Shown: positions 45,066-57,400, counted from the stretch's first letter. The stretch: 64,000 nt of DNA from Holothuria scabra (GCA_037179385.1 CM074196.1:28789986-28853985); one strand, 5' to 3'. Notes: a model not told the origin generated them from the sequence alone. Translations and numbers: made by a program.

Positions 45066-46908
45066 CAATAGTATATAATATTATATAATACATAGTACAT
45101 AATATATTTCACCCTAACTCCCACCTTAGGGACAAATTGTTATATCTGCTTATACAAACGTAAGGCACAATGGCCGACGAGTGGAAATAAATTAAACCTT
45201 AACAAATTTTAGGGAAAATTCACCGGGTGCACCTTTTCTAAATCCTCGCAGTTTTTATACTTCTCTCATACCTAGCGTTTTACTCGACAAACAAATAAGT
45301 GTGGACAATGTTTTTTCAACATTATACATTGTTTAAGGTTTATACATACGTTCATCCGTTGAAAGAACCTTAGTAAGGTTATGGGAAGTTGGAGAATTAT
45401 CATGGCAGCATTTTGAAACTTTAAAAACAATTATTTAATTTGTTAAAATTCAAGAAAAAAATAAATTGAAATAAAACTGAAGTAATAAATTAAGTATGTG
45501 AGAATGTCTAAAATTTAAAATAATGTCATGCCAGAGAAATTAAGTCTGCGAGAGAGATATACCATTCGTAATATTTCATTTGTTATCTAAGAAAATGCTT
45601 AGATTTGAAAGCTTCTATTTCACCCCAATAACTCATTCCTGTTTATAAATAAACATATACCTAATTAATATATAAAATCACTTGGACCTAATCCACCAAG
45701 GTCTTACCAAGCAAAAGGTGATATCATTATTAGTTTAGCAACAGAAAAATCTCAACAATCGCCTTACCGTGAGTAGATAACTTTGTCTGTGTATGCTTAA
45801 ATGAGTTAGTGGATATTTTGCCTACTTTGTATGGTATCACAATGTTTAAAAAGGAAACCCTGTCGGATTTGCTGAAGACTAATGACCTTCACCGAGCAAT
45901 ATTTCGTAAACATGCGATATTTATACATGAATTTTAAGCCAAACATTGTAATAGGATTGAAGGCAATTATTAATCATTGTAGACTTTTCCAATTCTACCA
46001 ACAATCTTACGTTCTTAGCTTTTAGTCTCTCTGTGAACTGTCCGAAACTAATTTTCACTAAGATATATTTCTCAGTTAGAGTGTAATAAAACACACTGAA
46101 TACCAGATGTGTTATCCTAAATTTGATGACAATCAAACAGCTGTGTCAATCGAAAATTGTCTGGGGTAACGAATGAATATCTTTAAAAACAAACCCTTTA
46201 GTCCCTGCATCCCAGGGAATTTTAAATTTACAAAAACGAATAATTAGCTACTTGAACTATCTTTCGACACATTCATTTATTTTTTCCAAATGGAGATTTA
46301 AAAAGGTAGTTGCATATTTGGTCTATTTTAAATCTTTAATTTTGATATTTTTATTACTTTTAAAGCACAATGTATCACTTAAATATGCGTCCACTCTCGT
46401 TATTAAAATACAAATAAATTGTACATTACCATAAACGACCATTAAACGCTCTTAAAATATTAATTCAAACTTTGTGGCAAAAACTCATCAAAACGGGTAA
46501 TTTCGATAAAACAGTTACTTTAATATGCCTTTATTTTTTTGTTAGCTTATATCTGGGTGCGTTTCTCTCCATTTACTTGTAACACCTTTCAGTAAGCAAT
46601 ATCAATTACACATCGTTATTAATACATTTCTATAAGAGGGAGATTACTTTAAGATCATTTCCAGACATCTTGTTTCTCAGTAGTAAAACAATCGTATAAT
46701 GTTACATCAAATATACAAAATATTTTTCAAGTTTGAAGTAAGTGGTTAGAACTTGGAAGTTTGAAGTATAAAACGTGACACAAATACCAGGTTTATTCTC
46801 AAAAAACCTAACCCTTTCGTGAATTCACCTAATTTTCTCTCAGCCTCAACAGCGACAAAAGGATAAGTCATACACATAGTCACACATTTAGTGAACTGAA
46901 ATACCAGT
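45066..46908. other. gene-free stretch
   Basis: AT-rich sequence upstream of the LRR gene. AAATTGTTATATCTGC near 45137 also occurs near 35127 next to a (TA)n, a small shared repeat. Nothing else is recognised. Confidence 0.45.
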
Positions 46909-48347
46909 ATGGCAATTACTTTTTATTTTGTGATAATCTTCTTTGTGATTGGATGTAAGCCATCTCCTATAATGTCGAAATGTCCTGAAATATGCAAGTG
47001 CTATCGATGGGGCATTAAGTTGAGCTTCATTTGGAGTGGTGAAGAACAAAACATAAGTAGTCTAGAAAACTTGACATTCACGGTAGGAACTACAACCGTT
47101 GTTATCGAAAAGACAAATGTTACTTCTCTTCGCGATGGAAACATGGAGTTCTTGAAGAACTTGACCAGTTTGAAAGAACTCTCGTTTCTTGAAAATAACA
47201 TTGAGGTACTTCATAAAATATATTTTATAGATGTAAGAAAGATAGAAGTTTTATCTCTGAGGCAGAACAAATTAAAAGAAATTCCAGTTACGGTTTTAGA
47301 ACTACTCCCTCGACTGATCTCCATTCAATTAAGTCACAACATGATACAGAGTATTCCTGAAAAGCTTTCAAAAATAATATTCGGTTACAACGACTTTTTC
47401 TTCAAAACAACTTCATTAGTTATGTTGATTCCAGGGCTTTTTCAAGAGTCCAACTTCGATTTTTAGGTTTACATGGAAATAAAATAAATCATTTTCATTT
47501 ATCAACGTTCTCCGAGCTCGTTAATTTAACAAGGTTGGACGTTTCCAGCAATGCCTTGACACAAGTGCCGGTTGTCAACATGAATGTGAAGACGCTCGTT
47601 ATGACGTTTAACAAAATAACTGAAATGGTTTTGGAAGAGTTATCCGGGCTGGTGAATTTGGAATATTTTTTCTGTAGTAGAAACCAAGTAGAGATAATTA
47701 GCCAAGCAATGCTTCATTCCATCTCAATAAAGTTAACTCATTACATCTGGCACACAATAGATTGAAGGAAGTACCGATAATATTTTTTGCAGTGACGCCA
47801 CAAGTCGCAAATGTCTTTATCAATAACAATAAAATAACGTATTTGAAAAGTGATTCCTTCAAGTTTTTATATTATCTCAAAAAAATTGATTTATCAAATA
47901 ATATGATAACATTAATTGAGGCTGGTACTTTCACAGGATTTCTTAATTTGACCGAAGTTGATATTTCCAATAACAACATTTTTCACTTTCCGAAGGGCTT
48001 TCTTAATTTGAAGCATGATTTTGGACTTGATTTCCGCCATAATCCAATCATCTCCGACTGTGGCCTACTTGAAATTTACAAGTGGATTCTGAAATCCTCC
48101 TTCTACCATACAACCGCCATCTGTCATGCTCCTATCGCCATGAATGGAATTCCTTTTTTTAGATGCCAACATGGCAGACCTATGTAAGGCAATGGAGCTG
48201 AAGGGTAATGGATCATTGTCTAAAACAACTGTACCCCCGAAATTTCAAAATCAACGACCACAAATTTTACTAGCTATTTCAGTTTCTGTTGTAATAATCG
48301 CAATTGCTGTTTCATTTATTTACTCTAGAAAAACTAATTCTTTCTAG
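46909..48347 (+). pseudogene. leucine-rich-repeat single-pass membrane protein, three frameshifts
   Basis: Read across three frames, this is one protein of ~475 residues. It has a signal peptide (MAITFYFVIIFFVIGC) and an LRRNT-type cap CPEICKCYRW. Repeats of the form LxxLxxLxLxxNxI follow, such as LKELSFLENNIEVL, IEVLSLRQNKLKEIP, LTRLDVSSNALTQVP, LKKIDLSNNMITLIEAGTF and LTEVDISNNNIFHFP. An LRRCT-type cap (NPIISDCGLLEIYKW, then two later Cys) leads to a TM helix (ILLAISVSVVIIAIAVSFIY) and a seven-residue tail. It resembles cell-surface LRR recognition or adhesion proteins. Frames shift near 47390 (a T5 run one short), near 47727, and near 48157 (T7 for T6). Two of the three breaks are in T-runs, so indel errors in the assembly are a real alternative to gene death. 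Confidence 0.82.
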
Positions 48348-50766
48348 GCAAATCGTACAGTAAACTGACCGTACATTGACTGTTCATTAGAGATTTCGTC
48401 CCCTTAAGGAACGACAAAATTGCCTTCGCATGCTTTAGGGATTATATCTCCAGATCTCACATTTTTACTTGCAGTGGACAACAAGTGGCTCGAAGCATAA
48501 TAACGTAATTTTCGGAGTTAAAATTATTCGCTAAAACTGAACTTCATGGATAAGCTGATACTAAAACGAATTTTAAACCAGAAAAATCTGTCCGGGTTTC
48601 ATTAGCACGAAAACTGTAACAGAACAATGGTCAGTTCTTGTCTTTCGTGCAGGGTAAATATTTGCGCCGACTAAGCAAACAAATTCTTGTGGTTAAATGG
48701 CGTCAAAAAATCGGCCAGTTCGTTCCCTGGTCGGCAAATTCGTTCCGCTCTTCTTCAAGCGGACAGATTTTCTCATGTTACAATGGCACATGAGTGTGTT
48801 TGTTTTTTGTTTTTTTAATTTTTCTTTGTTTTTGACATGTCAACATAAGTTGATTTTGTATTGAAGCTGGAAGTTCGAACTCAGTCCCATCTTTGGCTTT
48901 ACATTTTGAAAACAATTTATGCATTGTTTCTTTTTTGTCATAATATTTTGGAAAAAAAAAATCAAATTTATCATTTTGCAACATTTTGCAGGGAATTGAG
49001 TTACTCATTAATCTGTTTATCGGATCCCAACAGTTTTGTAATTTAAAGAAAATTAAAGAATTAATATATAACACGTATCCACATTGGGCAGAAATATCTT
49101 CAATTCCACATTTTTGCAGAAACTTGATGATACATGGAACAATCGGCAGCAAAAAGAAACAATTTACAATATAGTTGAAGTTCTTTAATTGCAAATTTTG
49201 AAGAGAGATGTACAGGTACCGCTTTAAATTAGAAGTGGTCAATGAATGAATATGCAAGTTTCCTTCACCGAACTTTTGACCAACCTTTTCATCTATGTGA
49301 TGGAGGTCAACGTGCTTCTTTTTTTAGTCGTGCGAAGTCATCTCAACAAGGAGGTCAACGTGCTTTTTTTTTTTAGTCGTGCGAAGTCATCTCAACAAGT
49401 CTGGAGCACCCACAACAAGAGGACGGCAGTCATATATAATTTTCTCATGCTACAATTTTAAAACGAAGCCAATGACAATTAAATGGCTGGCTTGCAACAT
49501 GCATACGACTTTCGAGAGCATGTCAGTTCGGAGCCGGCGAACCTCTGTCCTAAATATGAAATCCTGCCAGAAGGACTATCGATAAGCGTTAGTGGCACAG
49601 TCGACTGACGTACAACAAATTATGAAAAGTCGTGACTCTTCATGCAGCAGGTTATGCAGCAGGTTATAGAGACTAGACTTCTGAAAATCTTAGCAGTGTT
49701 TTTTTTTTTTTTTTCTTTTCTTGTTTTTCTTTTTTTTTTTTTTTTTTTTTTGTTGTTGTTGTTGTTGTTGTTTTGTTTTTTAACTTTTGTTTTTTATTTT
49801 TTTTTTTAAATTTTGGTTCCAAAAAAAACTGCTCACTTAAATAAAAAACCAGCAACTGCAAAACAATTAGTAATTAATAGATCAAATGTATCACTACCAT
49901 TGGATGGAATTACAATGTAAAGTGAGCCCTTCAACACGATTTAAGATTGTATACAAATTTTATTTTCCGTCATCTCTACTCAAAGGATATTTACAACCGT
50001 ACATTTTGATTGGTTAAACACTGACTGGTTATTCTTGGACACACCGGCAGTTACGACGATATGCACAAACCACCAGCAACTACGAACAGCTCGTGCATTA
50101 CGCTAGCCATGAATATAACGAAGGCCCGCTTGTGCATTTTTTCATGCACACGAGTGCGCACACTTCCGTTCGGTTCTTTTTGCAAACATTGTCTTTCTTA
50201 CGCGCACCACATAATAAAAGGCACGCCATGCATGTTTAAACTTACAAGAAAAGCGCTAAAACCTAGGTTACACAACAGCCACATCGGATCTGATCTGAAT
50301 TCGAATTTTGTGAGTTTTTCTTAAGATCTTCTCTATCTTTGGTCGGAAAGAAACAAAAATTTGCCAGCCTGTTTAAATTTATGATTAGTATGGCAGGACT
50401 ACGCAAATCAAAGCATATTATTCCGTGACTTCACATCTGCAGAAAGCTTTTATCAGATACGCGTAGTTCCATTAAAGCTATTTGTCAATGTGACATCACG
50501 AAAAATTAGTTTACGTTATACATTTATGATTCTTTCATGCCTCTCATATATTGACAAAGGATAGCAAATTGTTCTTTTCGACGATGCATGGAGGACATTT
50601 TAAATAAAACTCAAAAGACTGGATCGTAATCCGATCCGATATCGCTGTAAGGTGTGCGTGGACTTGAGGCTTGTGCTGGTATAACGCACAGATCGTGAAA
50701 ACAAAGATATGCGCGTTGTTTATTCACTAAAATTTATGAGGAGCGGCACGACGGTGTGAGCACCAC
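48348..50766. other. gene-poor stretch with low-complexity DNA
   Basis: A 49-bp unit GGAGGTCAACGTGCTT...TTTAGTCGTGCGAAGTCATCTCAACAA is tandemly doubled at 49304-49400. A T-rich, TTG-containing low-complexity tract occupies 49697-49808. About 50255-50690 is bounded by inverted ATCGGATCTGAT/ATCCGATCCGAT-type words and may be an old TIR element. A 159-codon reverse frame (48778-49257) matches nothing I know. Confidence 0.4.
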
Positions 50767-50935
50767 CCCAGCCAACATGCCCAACTGGGCCCAACTGGGT
50801 TTCAGCTAGGCTACTTGCTGGGCCCCAGCTGGGGCCCATCCGTGTTTGTCAGGTGTTCCCACGTGGGGCCCAACTGGTCTAGCCTTTCCCAGCTGAAGCC
50901 CAGCTGAAGTCTAGCTAGGCTTCAGTTATTAAAGC
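50767..50935. repeat. GC-rich block of degenerate CCCAGCTGGG-type repeats
   Basis: Within ~170 bases, CCCAACTGGG, CCCAGCTGGGGCCC, CCCAACTGG, CCCAGCTGAAG and CAGCTAGGCTTCAG-like words recur in direct and inverted form. It stands out from AT-rich surroundings. Confidence 0.7.
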
Positions 50936-51159
50936 GGGGCACGATGAAGTTCAAAACTGAATGTGAATGGTGCGTAGTAGTACAGGTTGTTTTTGTCTGC
51001 TTTATTGTTACAAATTCCTGGCAGTGAATCAAGGGAGTGTACCTGCTTCTATGACTAGGGAAATTTATTCGAGCCACAGGTCCGTTTTAAGGGTACGGGT
51101 TGTTGTATGATTTGTAATTTTATGTTACGCCTACGATTATCATTTGAATTTTTCTAAGC

Positions 51160-51257
51160 CCTCCGCTTTCTCAGACCCCTATTTTTTCTACGGACCCCCC
51201 GAAGAGGCTTTACGGAGCCCAGGAGGTCCGCGGACCCCATATTGAGAATCACAGGTG
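51160..51257. repeat. hAT-like terminal fragment
   Basis: GAGGTCCGCGGACCCCATAT followed by TGAGAATCACAGG resembles the complement of a CAGTGATTCTCAA... hAT end. The opposite end and a target duplication were not found. Confidence 0.35.
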
Positions 51258-51767
51258 ACCAGAATAGCTAATATCATGGTGTTAGTGGCGTGTCTCAGCA
51301 ACATTTCAGGCGAAGCTATCGTCTATCATCGATACCAGGTAATAAAATACATCGGTATAACAAACCATCTCGTACTTCTTGATCTGCCAGTATCCACAAG
51401 TGGTAAAGCGAAGGGATCGAGCTAGATCGTCGAGGGTGCCGTCCGTTCTTGTAAGGGGTGCGAATCTCGAATAGGTTCTTCATTTAGTTTTTCGTAATCG
51501 AAACAAAAACGGTATGTCGCATTCTTTTCCTTACCATATTACTGCGACGCTGTGGGAGATGCACATGGACAGGAGCTGGTCTCAGGGACGTCATTTTTCA
51601 GAAGTTCCTCAGAAGAACCTCAGCCTTCATCTTTGGAGAAGTTCGGTATGCCCATTTCCGGATCGGTTGAATTTCTCCGCTTCGGATATTGTGACTAACG
51701 AGGGATTGTCCCTAAGGACATTGGAAAAACATAAGAGTTGCTTAACTTTACTTAACTGTTGATTAGT

Positions 51768-52300
51768 TTAGTTTTTATCCTCAATATGGACACTAGGTTC
51801 TTCAGTAGATTTGTGGTTCTTCATTACAGCTTCCACCTCTGAAGTCACGTCCTCCACAACTTCGGAATCTGCTTTAGTAGAATTATTCAAGGCATAAACT
51901 CGGCCAAGGAAAGAGTTTTCCTTTACTTTGACTGCCGTGCGTGTTGGATTAGGAATGTTATCCACGTACAATCCTCACAAACACTGGTGAAAGACCTCTG
52001 GATAAGGATTTCAGGCTTTTCAAATCCTCTAGGTTCTAATATGGCATCATATTCCACTGGGTACAGCCTGTGTTCTAGTATTTGTATCCTCGTTTAAAGG
52101 GCCAGTTCTCTCACCCCAAACAGTACCAATTCTCCTAACCTTCTTAATGAAGCCCCTTCCACAATTGTCTGAAATTCATCCTCATCCAGACACAATATCA
52201 GTTTATTGCTTCAGGGCGAGTATAGAAAAACTCAGTTTATATAATCAAAACACTCTCAGTACCGTTAATGCTGTGCAATGAAAGTTTTGGCACTCAGCAT
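51768..52300 (-). pseudogene. retroelement pol-like relic (copy 3 of 3)
   Basis: The reverse strand reads NKLILCLDEDEFQ, GASLRRLGELVLFGVREL, a stop, HRLYPVEYDAILEPRGFEKPE, ILIQRSFTSVCED, then after a frameshift MYVDNIPNPTRTAVKVKEN and SFLGRVYALN. The pattern of a short IQRS-type strand, then a V-N-P-T hydrophobic segment and a K-x-N-x-x-L-G-x-V turn resembles the protease-to-RT linker of Ty3/Gypsy-like pol proteins. That assignment is tentative, with no RT motif seen nearby. Related DNA lies at 12880-13060 and 31480-31800. Confidence 0.4.
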
Positions 52301-53716
52301 TGTTTGAATTAGCCGTCAATCAAAGAACTGGGCCAATTGAGAATTTTGGTACCCGGGTCCCATTCATTGCCGCCTTGAATTGAGAGGGGCAGCGTGTGCT
52401 AAACAAACTGAGCACATCACATCATGTACGGCGTTCCTTTTTACGGCATTACGTGCATGCAACACTAGTCTATCTAAGTGTGTAGCAAACTCGACCGAAA
52501 GAAGGGGCTATGTGCTACTCTACGGCAGAATAAAATGCAAAATTTTACACCAAGAAGACAATTTAGACATAATCCTCTACACAAAATTTCACTTGAGGTC
52601 TCACCTTACGTTACGGATGCATTAAGACAGAACGATTCCACCAAATATTCATTTCAACTCAAATTTTGGAACACCTGTTGGAGGTGCGGGGTTGGATTAT
52701 TTATCCCGACGATTTTGAGAGAAATGCGCATGTGCTCAGCCACCAAAACAAATAACCGAACATGCTTATTGAGCTTTCCATGATCAGATTGCAGCAGTTA
52801 GGGACATTCGCCTTTTTCTGGTCAATGAAAGTTTTTCACCACTTTGACAAAGTCCAGGGGAATGATAGCACCCTTATGCTCTTTAAAAATCCCAACCGAG
52901 TATACAAAGTATAAAGATATATATTCGGGAAAAAAGTATACACAAATGTTCCGGAAAATATACAATTTTGCAACACACGTTTAGCACCTGTGGTAAGATT
53001 TACTTCAACAGTTCCTACGGCTCATGGTATGTCCTGTAGCTGATTTTTCAACATTGGAAAAAGATCTTGTTTCTCAATTGTGCACTTATGAGAGTTGAGT
53101 CTGAGCCTGTATTAATAAAACAGAATAGATTAGAATAGAAAACTAAATCAATGACAGAACTTTTATCCGTTAAAAAAGGGCCCGCCAGACGCCCTCCAAA
53201 AAGCTTTAAAAAGGTTCTAGCTTAGATAAGATAGGAACCACCCAGAGCTCATTTTGCCGGGACAATTTCAATCCATAGATTATAAAATGGTTACGCCAGA
53301 AACGTGGCCTGTTGCAATGGTGTTGCCAGACATCTTTATAAATGAGCCCCTGGGCCCTAAAAATCGTCATAGTTACCACCTGAGTTACCACCTGTTCTTG
53401 CGGTTTACATAAAACCCTTTCAAAAGAAAAGATATATAGGCCCCATACTAGCATCGCCCTCAAGAAATGATGTCGACCTTGAAACTATGAAGAGAAGCAT
53501 GAGAATTGCGTTTGAGACAAAAGAGTCATTTGCTGTTGTAACATACGGTCTAGCGGTTGTTCTAAAAGCACAATCAATTCAGTCTCTTAAAGCACCATTA
53601 TTTGATCGTCTCCTCATACTTATGAAATTTTCACATTTAGTAGCCTTTTACGGATCGTTGGGAACTTACATCAATGAATTTGGGGCTGGCCACCCTTCTT
53701 ACAGAATGTGAATATT
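52301..53716. other. gene-free stretch
   Basis: No recognisable gene. Frames of 80-100 codons at 52380-52783 overlap each other and show no motif. Confidence 0.4.
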
Positions 53717-53724
53717 AGCTGAAG

Positions 53725-54112
53725 CAGTGGCGCAAATCTCTGTTTGAGAGTGGAAGGGGGCGAAAATGCTAATGATGTGCCCATGGGTATTAAACTGTGC
53801 ACACGTGGCGGGCACCGCGAGCGCGAAGCGCGAAGCCCCAAAGGGCTCCTGGTAGGATCCAGGGGCTTTTACAGGGGTAAAGCCCCTGTGAGGGTCCAGG
53901 GGGCAAGCCCCCAGAAGCTCTTGTGTTCAAACATTACCGGAGCTTCAGAAAAAATGTTTGAACGAAAAAAAAAAAACAAAAAAGTTGACCGTATTTTTAG
54001 GTCTACTCAAATCGTTGGGGGCCAAATTGCGACTTGGCCCCCGACTTTTTCACACGAGGAGGCGAAGGTCCCCCTTGTCCCCCCCCCCCCCCCCCTGGGA
54101 TTTGCGCCCCTG
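53725..54112. mobile_element. 388-bp hAT-type MITE with GC-rich interior
   Basis: The perfect 8-bp duplication AGCTGAAG lies at 53717-53724 and 54113-54120. The inverted ends are CAGTGGCGCAAATC and the complement of CAGGGGCGCAAATC. The interior contains GCGCGAAGCGCGAAGCCCC, CCAGGGGC and AAGCCCC repeats and a long C-run. No transposase. Confidence 0.88.
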
Positions 54113-54120
54113 AGCTGAAG

Positions 54121-54454
54121 CTTCACTTAATGGTTTCATTAGAGGATAGTGCTACAACCGATGTTCAAGAGTCCATCAAATATTTATTACTGGTTATGAA
54201 AAAGAAACTCTGCGACGCCTTCCTGAGTACTCTCCCTCAGGATAGTACAGATGCACTTCACACATGACCTCAAGCCTAGGGGCCCCAAAACAGAATGCAG
54301 TGAAATGCATTTTTTTTTTATTTGGAAGATCAGGTATTCCGAGACCATAAGGAGCAATTTGAGGAGTACGTTGACAGTGTTATGAATGGTGCGCTTCTTC
54401 CGACAGGTGAGTACTGGTGTGGATATTTCTTCTTGATAAACCGAGTACGCAGAT
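54121..54454 (+). pseudogene. open-frame remnant left of the DIRS element
   Basis: VSLEDSATTDVQESIKYLL ends at a stop near 54265. Another frame from ~54325 reads VFRDHKEQFEEYVDSVMNG and runs into INRVRR at the DIRS edge. It could be the 5' side of the gene relic that continues at 62738, but I cannot prove that the two halves belong together. Confidence 0.35.
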
Positions 54455-54584
54455 AGTCAATTTCGCTCTTACTTACCTCCTATTATCATATGTAACCATT
54501 TTTGCCTGCAATAACTGTCTGGCAAAAAAACTAACTAGCATCGTGGTAATCCCTACTTACTGAGGGCGCCTGCCACCTCAGATC
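54455..54584 (+). repeat. DIRS left inverted terminal repeat
   Basis: It begins AGTCAATTTCGCTCTTACTT and pairs, in reverse complement, with 62613-62737 at about 80% by eye. Confidence 0.82.
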
Positions 54585-55329
54585 GTACTTCGCATTTTTG
54601 CCTCAACGTGAATAACACTCCTTTGGAAATTGTCTGGTTGAAAACTGCTTTCTACTTCGTTTTCAAGAAGTTCTTCGATCCTACATCGTTCTCAAGCACT
54701 ATGGAGACGTCGTCTGCGTCGACCCCTGTTGAATCATGAGTATATTTTTCTTCTTACGAACTTTTTGGGGCATATTTTAAGCCTGCGTCTTTCAAGGATT
54801 TTCGCCTTGCGCGATCCTCTAAGTTCTCGTATACTTTGTCAGGTACCAGTCCCATTTTGTTGCGGCATCGCGGGTCCCGTGTAAGTCTCGTCGGAGACTC
54901 CCCCTCCCCCCCTTTGCACCCCCCTGGGGTTCGTGGTTCGGCCTCCGTTCCGTTCATTTTGTATCTCTTTCAGGTTTTGGTCGGAGTTCCGTTTCGTAGC
55001 CCAGGTTTTTATCCCTCTTGAATCATTTTTATTATCAGTTTCGGATTGCGTAGTTTGTTCAGTAACCTCATATTGCATGTTACATGTTAGTTTCTTCACG
55101 TATTTAGCGTTTTTAACGTTTTCATGTTTGCATGCTAGGTTCGTTTTATATTACTTCGTAGTTCATGCTTGTTTAATCAAGTTATTTACGCCATTTTATT
55201 GCAGTTCGCTCGCTCCCTTTTTGAGCTTCCTTGTTCGTGCTTGCTATGTTAATCCGCATTATTATTTTCACCGGGCAGGCCTTTAGCTTGCTATCCACCT
55301 GGCTAGTCCCGGCTTTTTTGTTCTCCTTA

Positions 55330-57400
55330 ACAATTATCTTCCCAGGTCCGAAATGTTCCTCCTGCCAGAGATTCAAGCCGTTCAGTTCCTGGGATTTACA
55401 TCCGTTGTGGCCGGCTTGCAGACCGTGCAACAGTAATTCACCATGCCAAGTATGCCGTGAATTGTCTTCTCGAGAATGGGATCTGATGAAAGACTGGTTT
55501 GAAGGCCGTGGAAAATCCATTCCAAAGAAAAATAAGGCCAAATCCACGGACAACCCTAGCCACGGTTCATCTTCTCAGAAATCCAGGAGTAAGGGAAAAT
55601 CAATTGCCGGTTCTGCCACGGCAGGCCGGAAGAAAGCCGGCGGTTCCAACAAAAGTTCAAAGTCCGTCGGGAATAATAATAAGAACAATGACAGTGGCTC
55701 CATGAATCCAGGCCGTAAAACTCCACAATTGGATTCCATAATAGGGAGAGTGGTCCTTTGTACACGGACCATTATACTCTCAAGTCAGAGAATGGAAATA
55801 TGGATGGAAATAATGATGAGAGTGGTCCCTTGTACCCGGACCGACAAACTCCCTAGTCAGATCATGGAAATATGGATGGAAATAATAATGAGAGTGGTCC
55901 CTTGTACCCGGACCGTCAAACTCTCCAATCTGACACTAACTCTGACTCCAGAAATCCAAGCCATCCGGCTCCCGGCTCTTATACCATGGCGGTTTCCGAT
56001 ACTGATCTGGAAGATTCCATGGAAATTTCTACTCCTGCTCCCGGGCTTCCAGCCACCAGGAGACCAGTCCGTTCAGCCTTGGCTCCCGCACCATCCCATG
56101 GCATGCCACAGGAATATAACCACGGCTCTTTCAGCCCGGAACCAGACCCGACTCCAGCCAAACCTACAGTGGTTCCGGGCCTATCATTCTCTTCAGAATT
56201 CCACACGGCTCTACCCAGAGATTTTGAAGGTTTTTCCGAGAGAGAGATTTTGAGAGTTTTTTCCCGAGAGAGGCCGTACCAAACATCATTCGAAATATAA
56301 ATCAAGTTCTAAGTCCAAGAAGAGAAAGCACCGTCGCCGGTCCTCTTCCTCGTCCGCCTCCCCATCCCGTGGCCATAGACACAGGAGGAAACGTCGCCAG
56401 GAATCCGATGCTCAGTTGACCGCATCTCCGGTATATGTTCTTCATCCACCAGCCAAGCCGAAGCCCGGCCGGCGCCGCAAGCCCAGCGATCCGTCGACTC
56501 GACCCTCAGTGATAAGGGCTCAGCCATTCCTCCAGCAACTTCTCATTCCGAGACGGAGCAGGTCGAGGATCCCCCTTCCGATCCGTCTCTTCCTGAACAT
56601 ATTGATTAGCAGGAAGATGTCCTAGAAAATCCCGTTCAGCCACAGGACGACGATCCCTCTGATGACTCTGATGACGATCCCATCATGGGTACGGAGTTTT
56701 CGAGTGATGCATTTGATAAGGCGGTGGAAGTTATTAGAAGACAACTAAGTTTTGATCCTCCCGAACCAGAACAATCTTCTCTCATCGCGAAGTCAAAACT
56801 CTCCCATAACAAACGGGCCAAACCCTCCAGATCAATCATGCCGGTAGACTCTGAATGTTTCGACCGTTTTGAGTCGCAAGCCAAGGCCAGGAAATGGAGA
56901 GCTTATCCTAGAAAACCGTCTACCGACTTCCGTATAGCCGACGATGACTACCAAGCCTTCTTTGCTGCTCCGTCTCTTCCAGTCTCCTGTGTCGATAAAC
57001 TCAAGGATTCCAATGCTATGGACCAGAAAGGCCGTTTCTCCTCTACTACGACCAGAAAATCCTACTCCTCGCTACACAACATTGACATTGCTGCGAGGAT
57101 AGTAATGAAATTCTCCTCAGCTCTACTTCTATTTTCGGGGTTCTCACTAAATCATTTGGACAGTTAGGGACCGATCAAATACCGAGGAGTGACACCAGAA
57201 CTTTAGTTAACCTACTTGGCCCGATTGCTAGACTATCTTTTGATCAATTCGTCAAAGTTGCCGTTAGGGCCACCCGAGATAGGAGAGAACTAGTCCTGGA
57301 CAATATCAATTGGCCCTCTAAGGACATTCAGCAACGGTTTATGGATTAACCGTTCGAAGGCTAGGATTTATTTGGCGGAAAGTTCGACGATCAGTTAGCC
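55330..57400 (+). pseudogene. DIRS gag-like frame, broken
   Basis: The N-terminus has a Cys-rich module, KCSSCQRFKPFSSWDLH, CRPCNSNSPCQVCREL, as in DIRS gag proteins. Ser/Lys-rich sequence follows, then 24-residue repeats (55746-55950) and an SR-rich basic stretch (KKRKHRRRSSSSSASPSRG near 56320). The conserved gag core is PPEPEQSSLIAKSKLS, MPVDSECFDRFESQAKARKW, FFAAPSLPVSCVDKLK and IAARIVMKFSSALLL. The frame changes several times and has stops, so no full protein is made. Confidence 0.78.
55746..55955 (+). repeat. 72-bp tandem repeats inside DIRS gag
   Basis: GAGAGTGGTCC recurs at 55746, 55818 and 55890. The encoded 24-residue unit is ESGPLYPDRQT...NGNMDGNN. The second unit carries an in-frame TAG. 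Confidence 0.85.

Noticed and set aside
52380..52783. Overlapping 81- and 101-codon frames
   Set aside because: They overlap in different phases without motifs, and there is no basis for choosing either.
53744..54118. 124-codon frame over 53744-54118
   Set aside because: It lies within the 388-bp MITE and its Gly/Pro-rich translation reflects GC-rich repeat DNA.
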